Below are positions 53,266-62,065 of a stretch of DNA of 64,000 nt, piece by piece. Each line of letters opens with the position of its first letter. The first letter of the stretch is position 1. The position numbers and the translations under genes were made by a program. The notes under the pieces are model-generated. The model worked only from the letters and a program-made list of their open reading frames with translations, had not been told where the DNA came from and did no database searches. Source of the stretch: CAVTLG01 sp963735495 (lineage in GTDB: Bacteria > Chloroflexota > Ktedonobacteria > Ktedonobacterales > Ktedonobacteraceae); the NCBI GenBank assembly GCA_963735495.1, contig CAVTLG010000009.1:434001-498000 (forward strand), written 5' to 3'.

Positions 53266-54567
53266 CTAGCGTGAGAGTTCACGCATCACTTGTTGCTGGG
53301 CATGCTGCCAGGCCATCTGTGGATCAGTGTTCAGGATGTCTACCGACAAGAGTTCTTGTTCAAAGATGGCGTTGACAATGTCATAGTCGGGTCCAAAGTA
53401 GCCTGGTTTGACGTTTCGAGCGGCCTCGGAGAAGATCTCGCTGGTATTCTGTCCTCCAAAGAAGGGTTCTATCTGACTCATGGCGGGATTTGTAAACACG
53501 CCGGGCGTGGAAGGAAAGAGATTGAGTGCGTGGAACGATTGCAATTGATTTTGTGGGGACAATAGCCACTGCATGACGGCGTAGGCTTGCCGGGGATGTG
53601 GCGAATACTTCGTAAGTGCCAGGAACGATCCACCATCATTGCCATCTCCGCCCGGCGCACGCGCCACACGCCAGAGTCCGGCGCTGCTGTTTGCGGAAGC
53701 TTCAAGGTAGTTTTTCATCCAGACGGCACCAATAAAAGATACGAGCGTGCCGTTACTGATAGCCGCGCTCCAATCCGTTGTGGAGGTTGCTATCCCAGCG
53801 CTCAGGTGTAACTGATGTATTTTGACCGCCATATTCCACGCGTACTGTATCGAGCTTTGAGCGCCGATATAGCGCCCTGACGGATCAAAATAGCGTTGCC
53901 CTTCCTGTCCCAGGATCTGATTAAAGAGCGCATTCAGGTCGCCAATCAGATAGGATTTGCCGTGTGTGACGCGTTGTACGGCCTGTGCGGCGTGAATATA
54001 CGCATCCCAGGTCGCCAGTTGAGCGGAGACTTCAGCCGGTTGAGTTGGTAGCCCTGCCTGCTGAAAGATATCTGTGCGATAAAATAGGGCTGTTGGACCA
54101 GTATCCATGGGGAGAGCGAGCAATTTGCCATCAGGTGTCTGTGCCTGTTGCCATTTCCAGGCCAGGTATTCATTTTGGATTGTGTGCGCACCTAATGTAT
54201 ACAAATTGACAAACTGGTTCTCGTCGGGAAAGTATGTCGCGATGTTGGTATTCAGTCCCACCATATCTGGGACTCCTGTTTGTCCAGCCAGAGCGGTTCT
54301 GAATTTACTATCAAAGCCCATGCCAACTTTTTCAGCCTTGAGAATGATATTGGGGAAGCGCTTGCTTACCATAGTGAGCAGTGTATCGTCAATCGAATGA
54401 TTTTTATACCATAACGTCAACGTGATTTTGCCGCCTGTATTTGTCATTGGGAGTATACTGCAACTCGTTACAGCGCATAGGAGGCAGCCAAGAAAACACA
54501 GTCGGAATACGCTGCATTTTTTCACCCTATCAGGGTATGCTCTTACTTTAAAAAGAGAATATACCAT
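53266..54567 (-). CDS. Sugar ABC transporter substrate-binding lipoprotein
   Basis: A binding protein of up to 433 residues, family 1 (MalE-like). The signal peptide ends in the lipobox region LLCAVTSC, giving a lipid-anchored Cys. KITLTLWYKNHSIDDTLLTM starts the mature fold; LLALPMDTGPTALFYRTDIF and YAVMQWLLSPQNQLQ are typical MalE-class stretches. A GTG at 54525, after the codons for DR, is a likelier start than the open-frame end at 54567, since it puts a Lys-Lys pair directly before the hydrophobic core. The ligand is probably an oligosaccharide. Confidence 0.9.
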   Translation of the reverse strand: MVYSLFKVRAYPDRVKKCSVFRLCFLGCLLCAVTSCSILPMTNTGGKITLTLWYKNHSIDDTLLTMVSKRFPNIILKAEKVGMGFDSKFRTALAGQTGVPDMVGLNTNIATYFPDENQFVNLYTLGAHTIQNEYLAWKWQQAQTPDGKLLALPMDTGPTALFYRTDIFQQAGLPTQPAEVSAQLATWDAYIHAAQAVQRVTHGKSYLIGDLNALFNQILGQEGQRYFDPSGRYIGAQSSIQYAWNMAVKIHQLHLSAGIATSTTDWSAAISNGTLVSFIGAVWMKNYLEASANSSAGLWRVARAPGGDGNDGGSFLALTKYSPHPRQAYAVMQWLLSPQNQLQSFHALNLFPSTPGVFTNPAMSQIEPFFGGQNTSEIFSEAARNVKPGYFGPDYDIVNAIFEQELLSVDILNTDPQMAWQHAQQQVMRELSR

Positions 54568-54635
54568 TGTGTGCTCGCTTTCTTTTTGCGCACCTATGTA
54601 CGTGACAGTGGTTGCTTATTGGCACTCTGTCTATG

Positions 54636-54826
54636 AGGGGAAACAGGATAGGGGTGTGTTCTGGTGACCGGCCCCCCAGGGCGCACGCAAGGTGACGCCC
54701 CTACCCAATTTCCCGACGTTTTTCCGGCGAGGTGACGTCCCTCCCAATTTCCCGACGTTTTTCCGGCGAGGTGACGTCCCTCCCAATTTCCCAACATTTC
54801 TCCCGCAAGGATGGAGATATTACTTA
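54636..54826. repeat. GC-rich hairpin repeat copy B with 39-bp tandem units
   Basis: Begins with a diverged copy of the 11395-11505 element (ataggggtgtg ... gacgcccctaccc). Three 39-bp units start at 54706, 54745 and 54784; the first two are almost identical (atttcccgacgtttttccgg, then cgaggtgacgtccctcc) and the third is diverged. The unit is thus being amplified next to the hairpin. Other sequence in 54568-55026 shows no gene. Confidence 0.7.
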
Positions 54827-55026
54827 TTTCAGCTACTTATAAATAGGGAGATACCCCTTGCTTCATTGTACATAGCCTTTACGAAGTAAAATATGCCTAT
54901 ACTGGCATACGCATAAATGGCTGGTACACAGCAGAGCCTGGCAAACGTATATTTAAAGAGGAGGGTCTCCCCTCCCCATAAACGGAGAGCCAAAGAGAAA
55001 GCGCCTTGAAAGTTTGAGGAATTACC

Positions 55027-55611
55027 GTGATGAAAAAAGTAGAGCTTCAGCAAAAACGTCTTGTCTTTAACGATAAATTCAAGATACAGGAAGCGACGCT
55101 ACGTTTTGAGAAATTCAATGGTCAGATGAGTGACCCTGTCCAGCGGCTGGTCTTTGAACGCGGTGATGCGGCAGCCGCGTTGATCTTCAACAGCGACACG
55201 CAGAAAGTCATTCTGATTGAGCAATTCAGGTATCCGACCTATGAAAAGGGGCCAGGTTGGCTGTGGGAGGTCGTAGCAGGTGTTATTGAGGAGAATGAGC
55301 CGCCGGAAAACTGTATCAGGCGCGAGATCCGTGAGGAGATTGGCTATGCAGTCAGTACAATAACGCCAATTGCCACATTTTATGTCTCGCCGGGAGGAAC
55401 ATCTGAGCGTATTTTTCTCTATTATGCTGAAGTGGGTGAGGCGGATCGTATCTCTGCGGGAGGGGGGCTGGCCTCTGAAAATGAAGATATTCGGCAGGTG
55501 GAACTGGCGTTGCCCGATCTCTGGCAGTCTCTGGCGCGAGGTGAGATTATTGATGCAAAGACGCTGATTGCAGTGCAGTGGTTGCAACTGAGACGGGCGG
55601 AGAACCCTTAG
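55027..55611 (+). CDS. NUDIX hydrolase, ADP-ribose pyrophosphatase-like
   Basis: A 194-residue NUDIX enzyme with a complete Nudix box from G85 to G106: G85, E91, R99-E100, E103-E104 and G106 in the order Gx5Ex7REUxEExGU. The upstream VILIEQFRYPTYEKGPGWLW and downstream FYVSPGGTSERIFLYYAEV are the pattern of ADP-ribose/ADP-sugar pyrophosphatases (NudF/YffH-like), which cleave ADP-sugars to AMP plus sugar phosphate. GTG 55027 or ATG 55030 begins the protein. It is monocistronic, with a strong stem-loop after it. Confidence 0.92.
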   Translation: MMKKVELQQKRLVFNDKFKIQEATLRFEKFNGQMSDPVQRLVFERGDAAAALIFNSDTQKVILIEQFRYPTYEKGPGWLWEVVAGVIEENEPPENCIRREIREEIGYAVSTITPIATFYVSPGGTSERIFLYYAEVGEADRISAGGGLASENEDIRQVELALPDLWQSLARGEIIDAKTLIAVQWLQLRRAENP

Positions 55612-55620
55612 CGAGTGAGC

Positions 55621-55670
55621 CACCAGATCCCCTCTACAGCCATCTCTGGTTCTCTTGAGGAGATCTGGTG
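55621..55670 (+). terminator. Stem-loop after the NUDIX gene
   Basis: Arms 55621-55634 (caccagatcccctc) and 55657-55670 (gaggagatctggtg) pair over 14 bases with one mismatch, 10 bases after the stop codon. Probable terminator; no T-run. Confidence 0.6.
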
Positions 55671-55765
55671 ACTTATATTCTGTCCTTTGTTTAATCGCTA
55701 GCTGCGCTTGCCTCTTCGGTAGGAACTGGCTGCGTACCATCAAATGTATGACCATTGGAAGATGA

Positions 55766-55870
55766 GCCGATGCCGCGCTGGGTGTGGACCATCAGACGGT
55801 TCGCCGCTGGCTACAAGCAGCTCAGACAGAGCAACAAGCTGGAAATCACCAGAAAGACAAAGAGGAATGA
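55766..55870 (+). pseudogene. Short helix-turn-helix fragment
   Basis: The frame reads ADAALGVDHQTVRRWLQAAQ and ends in a charged tail at TGA 55868. This is a textbook helix-turn-helix (xAAxLGVxxxTVxRWL) as found in transposases and small regulators. A TGA lies directly upstream, so only the motif survives. It lies just past the end of the contractile-injection cluster, consistent with a mobile-element scar. Confidence 0.4.
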
Positions 55871-55892
55871 CGAACGTCTGGAGCGGGCGGCG

Positions 55893-58130
55893 CTATGTCA
55901 TATAAAAGATGCCTGCGGCAAAACCGCAAGGTAGATACTCGTCGAGCATATGAGAAATGTTGTCCTGCCTTTGTGCTGAGTGCAGGCTGTTCAATGCTCC
56001 CATTTCGGCACCATTTGATGCTCCGCGCAGAATACGCGGCCCACAGGCAGGGTCCAGTTGCGCGTAACTGGGATTGCCATAGAGGGTGGAAGCAAAGCGC
56101 GGGACTCCCGCGCCTGGCTCTCCTGGGATGCTCGTTGGCTGGCAATGGTCGAGCGGGGGTGTTTGCGATTGTTCAGGGACATAGCTGAAACCAATGTAGC
56201 CGGCCTGTCGTTTGCTCACCAGAACAAGGTCGGTAAAGATCACATCCCGCACAACGTTCAGTTCTTGTACACGTACCTTCCCAAAAATGGTGACTCGCTC
56301 CAGATTGACAACCGGACCGGCCTGGCGGTCCGCGTGGACTGCATCGATAGCATCGCCCGAACTATAATCGATGACGCTGTCCCTGATGTGCAGAATACTG
56401 TGACTGCTTGTGCAGTGGATTGGTCCAACAATACTATGGTTGAGAGAGATCTGCGCGGGAGCTTGGTGAGCAACGTTATGCGCGATAAGCAGGCCGCGCG
56501 GCATGAGGGCGCAGTGCGTGATATCCAGCTTTAAGCTCCCGTTTATGCTGAGCTTACTGTCGATATACAGGCCATTTAATTGTAACTGCGTACTGGCATG
56601 TGGACTATTTACCGTTAGCCCCCCAGCGGAACTGAGCACCGGGCGAACGCCATTCGCAGCCTCTATACAGAGTTCGCTGTTTTTGGGAAGGTTGATCACC
56701 AGGTCATGTTCGGTATAGACGCCATTATCGACGATATGGATAAGGCCGCGCAGCGGCGCAGTGGGAGACGTTTGTTTTTCCCATTGCTGACAATACTCCT
56801 CCCACTGCGCCAGCGCGCCCTGCATGGTCTCTGTTTTACCTCCTTTGAGCACGTTGATGCGATATGCTTCTGTTGCATCAGGGAAAAGATGGCGCATGTA
56901 GGGACCACCACCAAAATTTCCACTGAAACCGTAACTGAAATTGACTTCTAGCGTATTCTTCTCTGTTGGCAGGTGTTTTCCCAGAAAAAGCAGTCGCCCC
57001 AGTTCGACATCAATCGCCACAAGCAGATCGGACCCGCTTCCCCTGGTCGTTTCTCGTAGTGAGATGCTCCACTGGCTCAGATCAGCGCTCACTATTGTCG
57101 CGGGAGATTGCGGGCGGCCATCCAGCATGACGCACAGGCTGCGCTCGGGACCATAGTACGCGCTTTGCTCCCAGAGACCCTCTACCGCAAGTTGTTGCTC
57201 GGGAAGAGCCTGGTGAGTCGTGCCAGCGCGTGCGCGATAGTTCGCAAGATCATCCGCGAAGACCTTGCGGCTGATGGGGGCAGGTAGGTTTAGAAGGTTG
57301 ACCTGCTCGGTCAACGATGAAACAGCCTGGGGCTGAGTGAAAAGAGGCATGCTGCGCCCAAGCGGATCAAAAGTAAAACACTCCGGTGGAAGAAAACGAC
57401 CCGTCGTCGTGTCCCTGGACATCACCCTGGCTGGTACATGCGTCATGGGATAGCTGCTCAAGCGCCAGATAAACAATCCGACATTCTCTTCCTGATACTT
57501 TCCCCTGGAAATCAAGCGAGCTGGCGGCTCACTCACCACACCAGTGCCTATTTCGCGGATATCAACCAGATGCGCGGTCGTCTCAAATGGTCCGTTAAGC
57601 GTGGCCAGCGCGTCGGCCTGGCGTAGATCAACCAGCCTGCCTCTGTCGCTACGGATACTACCCAGGTGTTGTGTGGTGGCAAGCAGTGGTACATATTCCA
57701 GCACACGTACAGACCAGCCAGACACATCCTGAAGCACATGCTCCAGAATGGCAGCATTCCCCCGGCGACGGCGATAACCGAGCGTATCAGCCACTCGGCG
57801 GCGCTGGCCACTGAAAATGGTCCCGCCTGTATTGACCTGAGAGACGCCGAGGAGGTCGGCGATATAGGGAATCACCCACTCCTCGCACGTCTCGATGAAC
57901 CAGTTGTCATACAGCCCGTCAATATCTGCCTCAATGAGACGAAATTCCTGCTCAAGCCCGGCGAGCAATGCGCGCAGCGGTTGCCCCTGCCGCTGGTCAC
58001 GCAATCGGTAGATTGCCGGTAATAAGTTGTAGAGGCGTTCGCTGATTTTTTCACCCATAGAGCTTATATTTTCTCCTTCTCTCGGGTCATGACTATTTTT
58101 AGAGCGCATAAGCGCGACATACTTTTGCAA
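55893..58130 (-). CDS. Phage tail protein I-like component with beta-helix C-terminus
   Basis: Up to 745 residues. Near residues 30-125, LPAIYRLRDQRQGQPLRALL, DIDGLYDNWFIETCEEWVIP and YIADLLGV match the P2 gpI-type tail protein domain of phage tails and extracellular contractile injection systems. RRRRGNAAILEHVLQDVSGW follows. The C-terminal ~280 residues have regular strands (LQLNGLYIDSKLSINGSLKL, HSILHIRDSVIDYSSG) like a right-handed beta-helix, and finish DEYLPCGFAAGIFYMT, a closing motif common in such proteins. A likely true start is ATG 58058 (residue 25) after AGAAGGAGA. It is the last gene of the cluster and would sit at the baseplate periphery. Confidence 0.82.
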   Translation of the reverse strand: MQKYVALMRSKNSHDPREGENISSMGEKISERLYNLLPAIYRLRDQRQGQPLRALLAGLEQEFRLIEADIDGLYDNWFIETCEEWVIPYIADLLGVSQVNTGGTIFSGQRRRVADTLGYRRRRGNAAILEHVLQDVSGWSVRVLEYVPLLATTQHLGSIRSDRGRLVDLRQADALATLNGPFETTAHLVDIREIGTGVVSEPPARLISRGKYQEENVGLFIWRLSSYPMTHVPARVMSRDTTTGRFLPPECFTFDPLGRSMPLFTQPQAVSSLTEQVNLLNLPAPISRKVFADDLANYRARAGTTHQALPEQQLAVEGLWEQSAYYGPERSLCVMLDGRPQSPATIVSADLSQWSISLRETTRGSGSDLLVAIDVELGRLLFLGKHLPTEKNTLEVNFSYGFSGNFGGGPYMRHLFPDATEAYRINVLKGGKTETMQGALAQWEEYCQQWEKQTSPTAPLRGLIHIVDNGVYTEHDLVINLPKNSELCIEAANGVRPVLSSAGGLTVNSPHASTQLQLNGLYIDSKLSINGSLKLDITHCALMPRGLLIAHNVAHQAPAQISLNHSIVGPIHCTSSHSILHIRDSVIDYSSGDAIDAVHADRQAGPVVNLERVTIFGKVRVQELNVVRDVIFTDLVLVSKRQAGYIGFSYVPEQSQTPPLDHCQPTSIPGEPGAGVPRFASTLYGNPSYAQLDPACGPRILRGASNGAEMGALNSLHSAQRQDNISHMLDEYLPCGFAAGIFYMT

Positions 58131-58161
58131 TCCCGCCGGAAAATGTTCACCACGATTTATC

Positions 58162-60912
58162 TTAAGCTTGCGTTAATACTATAGCCTGCGGACTTCTCTC
58201 GTCGATCAGGAGCAGTTGAGCCGGGTGGAACGTCGCGGTTTCCACGCGTGCTGGTCGAGCTTCGAGAAAGGTATTGAGTGCCGGGGTGGCTCCCGTGAGA
58301 TATAGGTGATGCATCTGTACCGCGACGACACCGGGCACCGCCTGGAGCACGGTCACAATTTCCGCGAGCGCAAGGGACTGGCCCAGTTCCCGCCTGGAAA
58401 AGCTGAAAGCACCAGTCAGCGCGTCCCTGGCCTGTGCGAGCACCGTGTCTGCCAGAGGAACATAGGCAGCCTCGATGACCAGGGCCGCGTCCACTTGAAA
58501 ATACAGCGTTTCACACTCATCGACGAAAGCAGGCGGCGATAGTGGGGCGGTCGCGGCATTAATGGCGGAGAGCAGGGCGTCTCGCGCCACAGCCTGGCCC
58601 TGCTCTCCGGCAACAGTGATGTGAATGACCTTTCTACGCTCGTACCAGAGCATCTTTACCTGTACTTTGCTTACACCAGCAAAAACACGCGTAAAATATT
58701 CATAGTCATTGGGTGTGACGATCCGTTCCATGCCCTGCACATGGAGGGGCGCGTTGAGGCGCGCGTCATCCATTGTCTCGGCGTCAACACCCCCAGTTGC
58801 GGGCACTGGATTGGTGACTTGCTGGACTCCCGGTGGACGGGTACGCAACACCGTCAGGCTGTTAGCCGGAATGTTGCCAGCCTGACCGCTTCCCACGCGA
58901 TAGGTTGCGGTAATGTGTTCCTGACCTGTTGGCAAATGTGCTCCACGTTCTCCATCACCAAAAATGATCGAGGTATTGCCGGAACTATCATGCTGTACCA
59001 TATACGCTCTCTGGCCGCTTTCCGCATTCAGGAACGAAGGCACACGTTGCCAGGGAATGCCGTTGACCAGAATGGTAAGCATATCTGGCTGGTCTGTCTC
59101 CGCGGCCAGAGATGATACATAGGTGAGCGGTTTCTGCTTGAGCGAGAAGCTGCGCCTGTCATGGCCGATATCTACGCTGCCGAGCACTTCATTTGCGACT
59201 GTCTGACCGTGGGTCGCGTGTACGATATTCGCACAGCATGTAACACTTGACCGGTCGTATACATTTGCAAGCGCGTGATCGCTAGCCAGCAGCACAGTTG
59301 TTGTTTCCTGCTGCTGTATTGCTCCAATCGTAACCAGTTCGCTCACGGTTTCGTCCTGCTCATCGGCGGCTTCGTAGCTGGTAGCCTCAAGCGGAGCGGT
59401 AAAGGAGCCGACGAACCCGTTTCTATCTTGCAAGAGCCAGGTGTAGCCACCAGCGGGAGCAGGAGTCGAGGGGGCCATAACGATCAGCGTCTCGGCGGCG
59501 GTGAAGGACGCTTTCCGCGCTCCATCTGTCGATGTCAGTTCAAGCGGGGTCCCAACATGGCCGGAGACGCGCAGGCGTGCGCGTTTGCCACTGACGCTGA
59601 GATACTGGTCCGGCGCGAGTTTGGGTACAAAGCGGTCGAAAGGAAGCGTATCGCCCTGGAGAGGACGATCATCGAATAACGCCAGCCGCTCGTTCTGCGC
59701 GAACACAGCAGTGGCATTGCGGGCAAAAGCGGCCAGCTTTTCACCATTTGCACTACCATCGACATAGATGCTGGTGATATCCTTGCCTTTTTTGAAGTCC
59801 TTGCAGGGCCGCGTTTCCACGGTAAGCCCCTTAAAAAGTGCGACTCTGTTCCCCTGGCGCAGCATGATCCAGCTTCCCGGCAACACCCTGGGATAGAGCT
59901 TGTCCAGGTCCACATCGCCGCGCTGGAGTTGAATATGGTTCCATTGCGCGTCAGGATCGGTACTATCCGGCTGTCCCGCTGCGAAAATCCCGCCCGTCGC
60001 GCTGGCGAATGCCTGGACATTCGAGAGCTGGAGACCCGGCGAAAAGTCCTGCCAGGTGTTCCCTGCGTCCTCAGAGCGAAGAACTCTGCCATCCTGGGTA
60101 CCGGCAAAGAGCGCGGGCAGCGCGTCAGGCGCGAAGACCTGGACTACCGGGCTGTGATCTATCTTTGTCCAATGTTGACCATGATCCGAGGAGCGGAAGA
60201 GTCCCTCGCTACACGCGGCAAGAAACTGGTTGTGCTGATATGCCAGCGCGTGGAAAGGGATCGCCGGCAATGTGCTGGTCCAGGTGTGCCGGAGTGACCA
60301 CCACCTCCAGCCCAGCAGCGCAAGCGCGAGCACGCCGACGATGACCAGGATATACCAGAGGAAGCCGGTGAAGACATATGCGTAGTTTAACAGTAGATTA
60401 CTCAGCCAGTATAGCGCCACTGGAGAGTTTTCGGCGATCTGCCCCCTGACTCCGGGGATATCCGTAATGATGCCTGTGAGCAGCAGGAGGAGCACACACG
60501 CCAGGAGCACGATGCTGAGGATAAACCAGGGTCGCCAGCGTTTACGCAGTTCACTGCTGGTTAAAGGACTTACTAGCGGGAAAACGCCGGTGTCCGTACC
60601 GACCAGCGACTGCGCCTGACTGGCGCTCGCGGCGAAAATCCAGGCCGCTCCACGCTTGCCTACCCCGGTGTTTGATGTATCGGATGGCGATTGTTGCCAG
60701 GAGGTTGCTTCCGTGGCAGAAGTGAACACTCCTTCGTCCATTGCTGCCGCGAGATACGATGTGTGTCGTTGGTCGGCATAGCTGAACAACGCACGGATAC
60801 TGGTCTTAGGCAGCGCTTTCGCCGCGACGGCTGAGCCGAGCAGCAAAGCGCTCAGGCCGTGGCGAGCGGTAGTTCTCGCGGTAAGAGCCTGCCAGGTCGT
60901 GCCATTGTCCAC
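58162..60912 (-). CDS. Baseplate J-like protein with propeller and transmembrane insert, C-terminal part
   Basis: This frame takes over after the shift at 60929-60931. It contains propeller-like repeats (LAAAMDEGVFTS, ACSEGLFRSSDHGQHWTKID, LFAGTQDGRVLRSEDAGNTW) interrupted by two or three strong transmembrane segments at about 132-155 (WFILSIVLLACVLLLLLTGI) and 168-208. From about residue 330 it returns to baseplate sequence, ending in the gpJ-like domain: TATYRVGSGQAGNIPANSLT, TPNDYEYFTRVFAGVSKVQV and VLQAVPGVVAVQMHHLYL. Together with the upstream frame the product would be about 1300 residues. It lies 31 bases before the tail protein I frame. Confidence 0.8.
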   Translation of the reverse strand: MDNGTTWQALTARTTARHGLSALLLGSAVAAKALPKTSIRALFSYADQRHTSYLAAAMDEGVFTSATEATSWQQSPSDTSNTGVGKRGAAWIFAASASQAQSLVGTDTGVFPLVSPLTSSELRKRWRPWFILSIVLLACVLLLLLTGIITDIPGVRGQIAENSPVALYWLSNLLLNYAYVFTGFLWYILVIVGVLALALLGWRWWSLRHTWTSTLPAIPFHALAYQHNQFLAACSEGLFRSSDHGQHWTKIDHSPVVQVFAPDALPALFAGTQDGRVLRSEDAGNTWQDFSPGLQLSNVQAFASATGGIFAAGQPDSTDPDAQWNHIQLQRGDVDLDKLYPRVLPGSWIMLRQGNRVALFKGLTVETRPCKDFKKGKDITSIYVDGSANGEKLAAFARNATAVFAQNERLALFDDRPLQGDTLPFDRFVPKLAPDQYLSVSGKRARLRVSGHVGTPLELTSTDGARKASFTAAETLIVMAPSTPAPAGGYTWLLQDRNGFVGSFTAPLEATSYEAADEQDETVSELVTIGAIQQQETTTVLLASDHALANVYDRSSVTCCANIVHATHGQTVANEVLGSVDIGHDRRSFSLKQKPLTYVSSLAAETDQPDMLTILVNGIPWQRVPSFLNAESGQRAYMVQHDSSGNTSIIFGDGERGAHLPTGQEHITATYRVGSGQAGNIPANSLTVLRTRPPGVQQVTNPVPATGGVDAETMDDARLNAPLHVQGMERIVTPNDYEYFTRVFAGVSKVQVKMLWYERRKVIHITVAGEQGQAVARDALLSAINAATAPLSPPAFVDECETLYFQVDAALVIEAAYVPLADTVLAQARDALTGAFSFSRRELGQSLALAEIVTVLQAVPGVVAVQMHHLYLTGATPALNTFLEARPARVETATFHPAQLLLIDERSPQAIVLTQA

Positions 60913-62065
60913 TGACTTGAACAGCGTGCCCGTTGTTCGAGCCAGCGTAGAGCTTTCCGCCGTCTGTGAGGAGGGCGCGGATCTTCATTTTCATTAACCC
61001 CGTGCTGGCAAGTTCCCAGGTATCGCCAGCGTTGGAAGAGCGAAAGATGCCCTCGTCGGTAGCGGCGAACAGGCTGCCCGTGCTGTGTACGACTAGCGCG
61101 TATACGGCAGTGTTGGGCAGGCCAATGCAGCCGGAGGTCCAGTTCGCGGCATCCGTTGGACTGTAACGTATGCCTCCGCGTGTATAGCCATAGAGTCTGG
61201 CCTGCTGCCGGAACACGAATACCGCGTGATTCTTGATGGGAAGCGTGATATCCTGCGGCACGGCGCTCTTCTCCCAGGCGACCTGTGTGTATCCATGTTT
61301 GGTGTCGGCTGCTACCTGGGTGAGCTGGGCACAGAACCACGGGCGATCCTCATCGGTATACGAGGGATCATCGCCTACGACCAGGAGGGTATCGCCAGCG
61401 CGCAGGCCGGTCTTTGTTCCATCCAGGCGCAGCGAAGTGGTGCCTGGTTGAAAGACGCGGTTGGCCGGATCTGGCGTGCGGGTGGGGGTCAGGGTATTCC
61501 ATCCAGCGCGTGTCTCGAAGCTCTGGCTAGTCTCGAAGAACTGGGGGAGTTGCGGAGGCGTTTGCGCGTGTCTCTGCCCGTTCGAGGGGAACGAGAGAAC
61601 CTGTCTCCCCTGTGTTGGAACACTCTGCACAGCGGTTCCTTGCGGAATCACGCAACGCAATGGCAGGCCACCTGGACCGGCGTTCCTGCGTACTGTGAAA
61701 GCAAGATAGGTGCTGGCAGACACGCCAGGACGCAATTCATAACCGAGCAGGCGGGTCAATTCGACGATTGAGCGCCGCTGAATAGCCGTGCGCAGGAAGC
61801 CTTCGTTGGCGATGCGTTCCTGATAAAAGGTGAGTACATCGATGACCATAGCCCAGGACTGGAGCAGGCCCAACCCCCAGTTCTCCTGGGGACCGGTATC
61901 CAGGCGCAACAGCGGAATGTCGCTGGTGGGATCGTAAGGCGTTGCCAGGTAGTTAATCAAATCTTGCAGGATTGTGGGATAGGTTCCGGCGCGATACGCC
62001 AGTTGTTTCTGTCCCGGCGGATTTTCGCGCGTCTTTTTGCCGGTGGAGGGAAAAGAGTTGATCAT
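60806..62065 (-). CDS. Baseplate assembly protein, N-terminal part (frameshifted)
   Basis: ATG 62065 overlaps the previous gene's stop. The first ~260 residues follow the putative baseplate assembly family: LLQSWAMVIDVLTFYQERIA, NEGFLRTAIQRRSIVELTRL, GYELRPGVSASTYLAFTV. From about 290, propeller repeats begin (LFAATDEGIFRSSNAGDTWE, KLYAGSNNG). At 60929-60931 an extra base in a CCC/GGG run breaks the frame; removing one base gives LYAGSNNGTLFKSVDNGTTW, a perfect repeat. The remaining residues of this frame, to 60806, are not genuine. The protein is the larger of two gpJ-like baseplate wedges. Confidence 0.8.
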   Translation of the reverse strand: MINSFPSTGKKTRENPPGQKQLAYRAGTYPTILQDLINYLATPYDPTSDIPLLRLDTGPQENWGLGLLQSWAMVIDVLTFYQERIANEGFLRTAIQRRSIVELTRLLGYELRPGVSASTYLAFTVRRNAGPGGLPLRCVIPQGTAVQSVPTQGRQVLSFPSNGQRHAQTPPQLPQFFETSQSFETRAGWNTLTPTRTPDPANRVFQPGTTSLRLDGTKTGLRAGDTLLVVGDDPSYTDEDRPWFCAQLTQVAADTKHGYTQVAWEKSAVPQDITLPIKNHAVFVFRQQARLYGYTRGGIRYSPTDAANWTSGCIGLPNTAVYALVVHSTGSLFAATDEGIFRSSNAGDTWELASTGLMKMKIRALLTDGGKLYAGSNNGHAVQVSGQWHDLAGSYRENYRSPRPERFAARLSRRGESAA

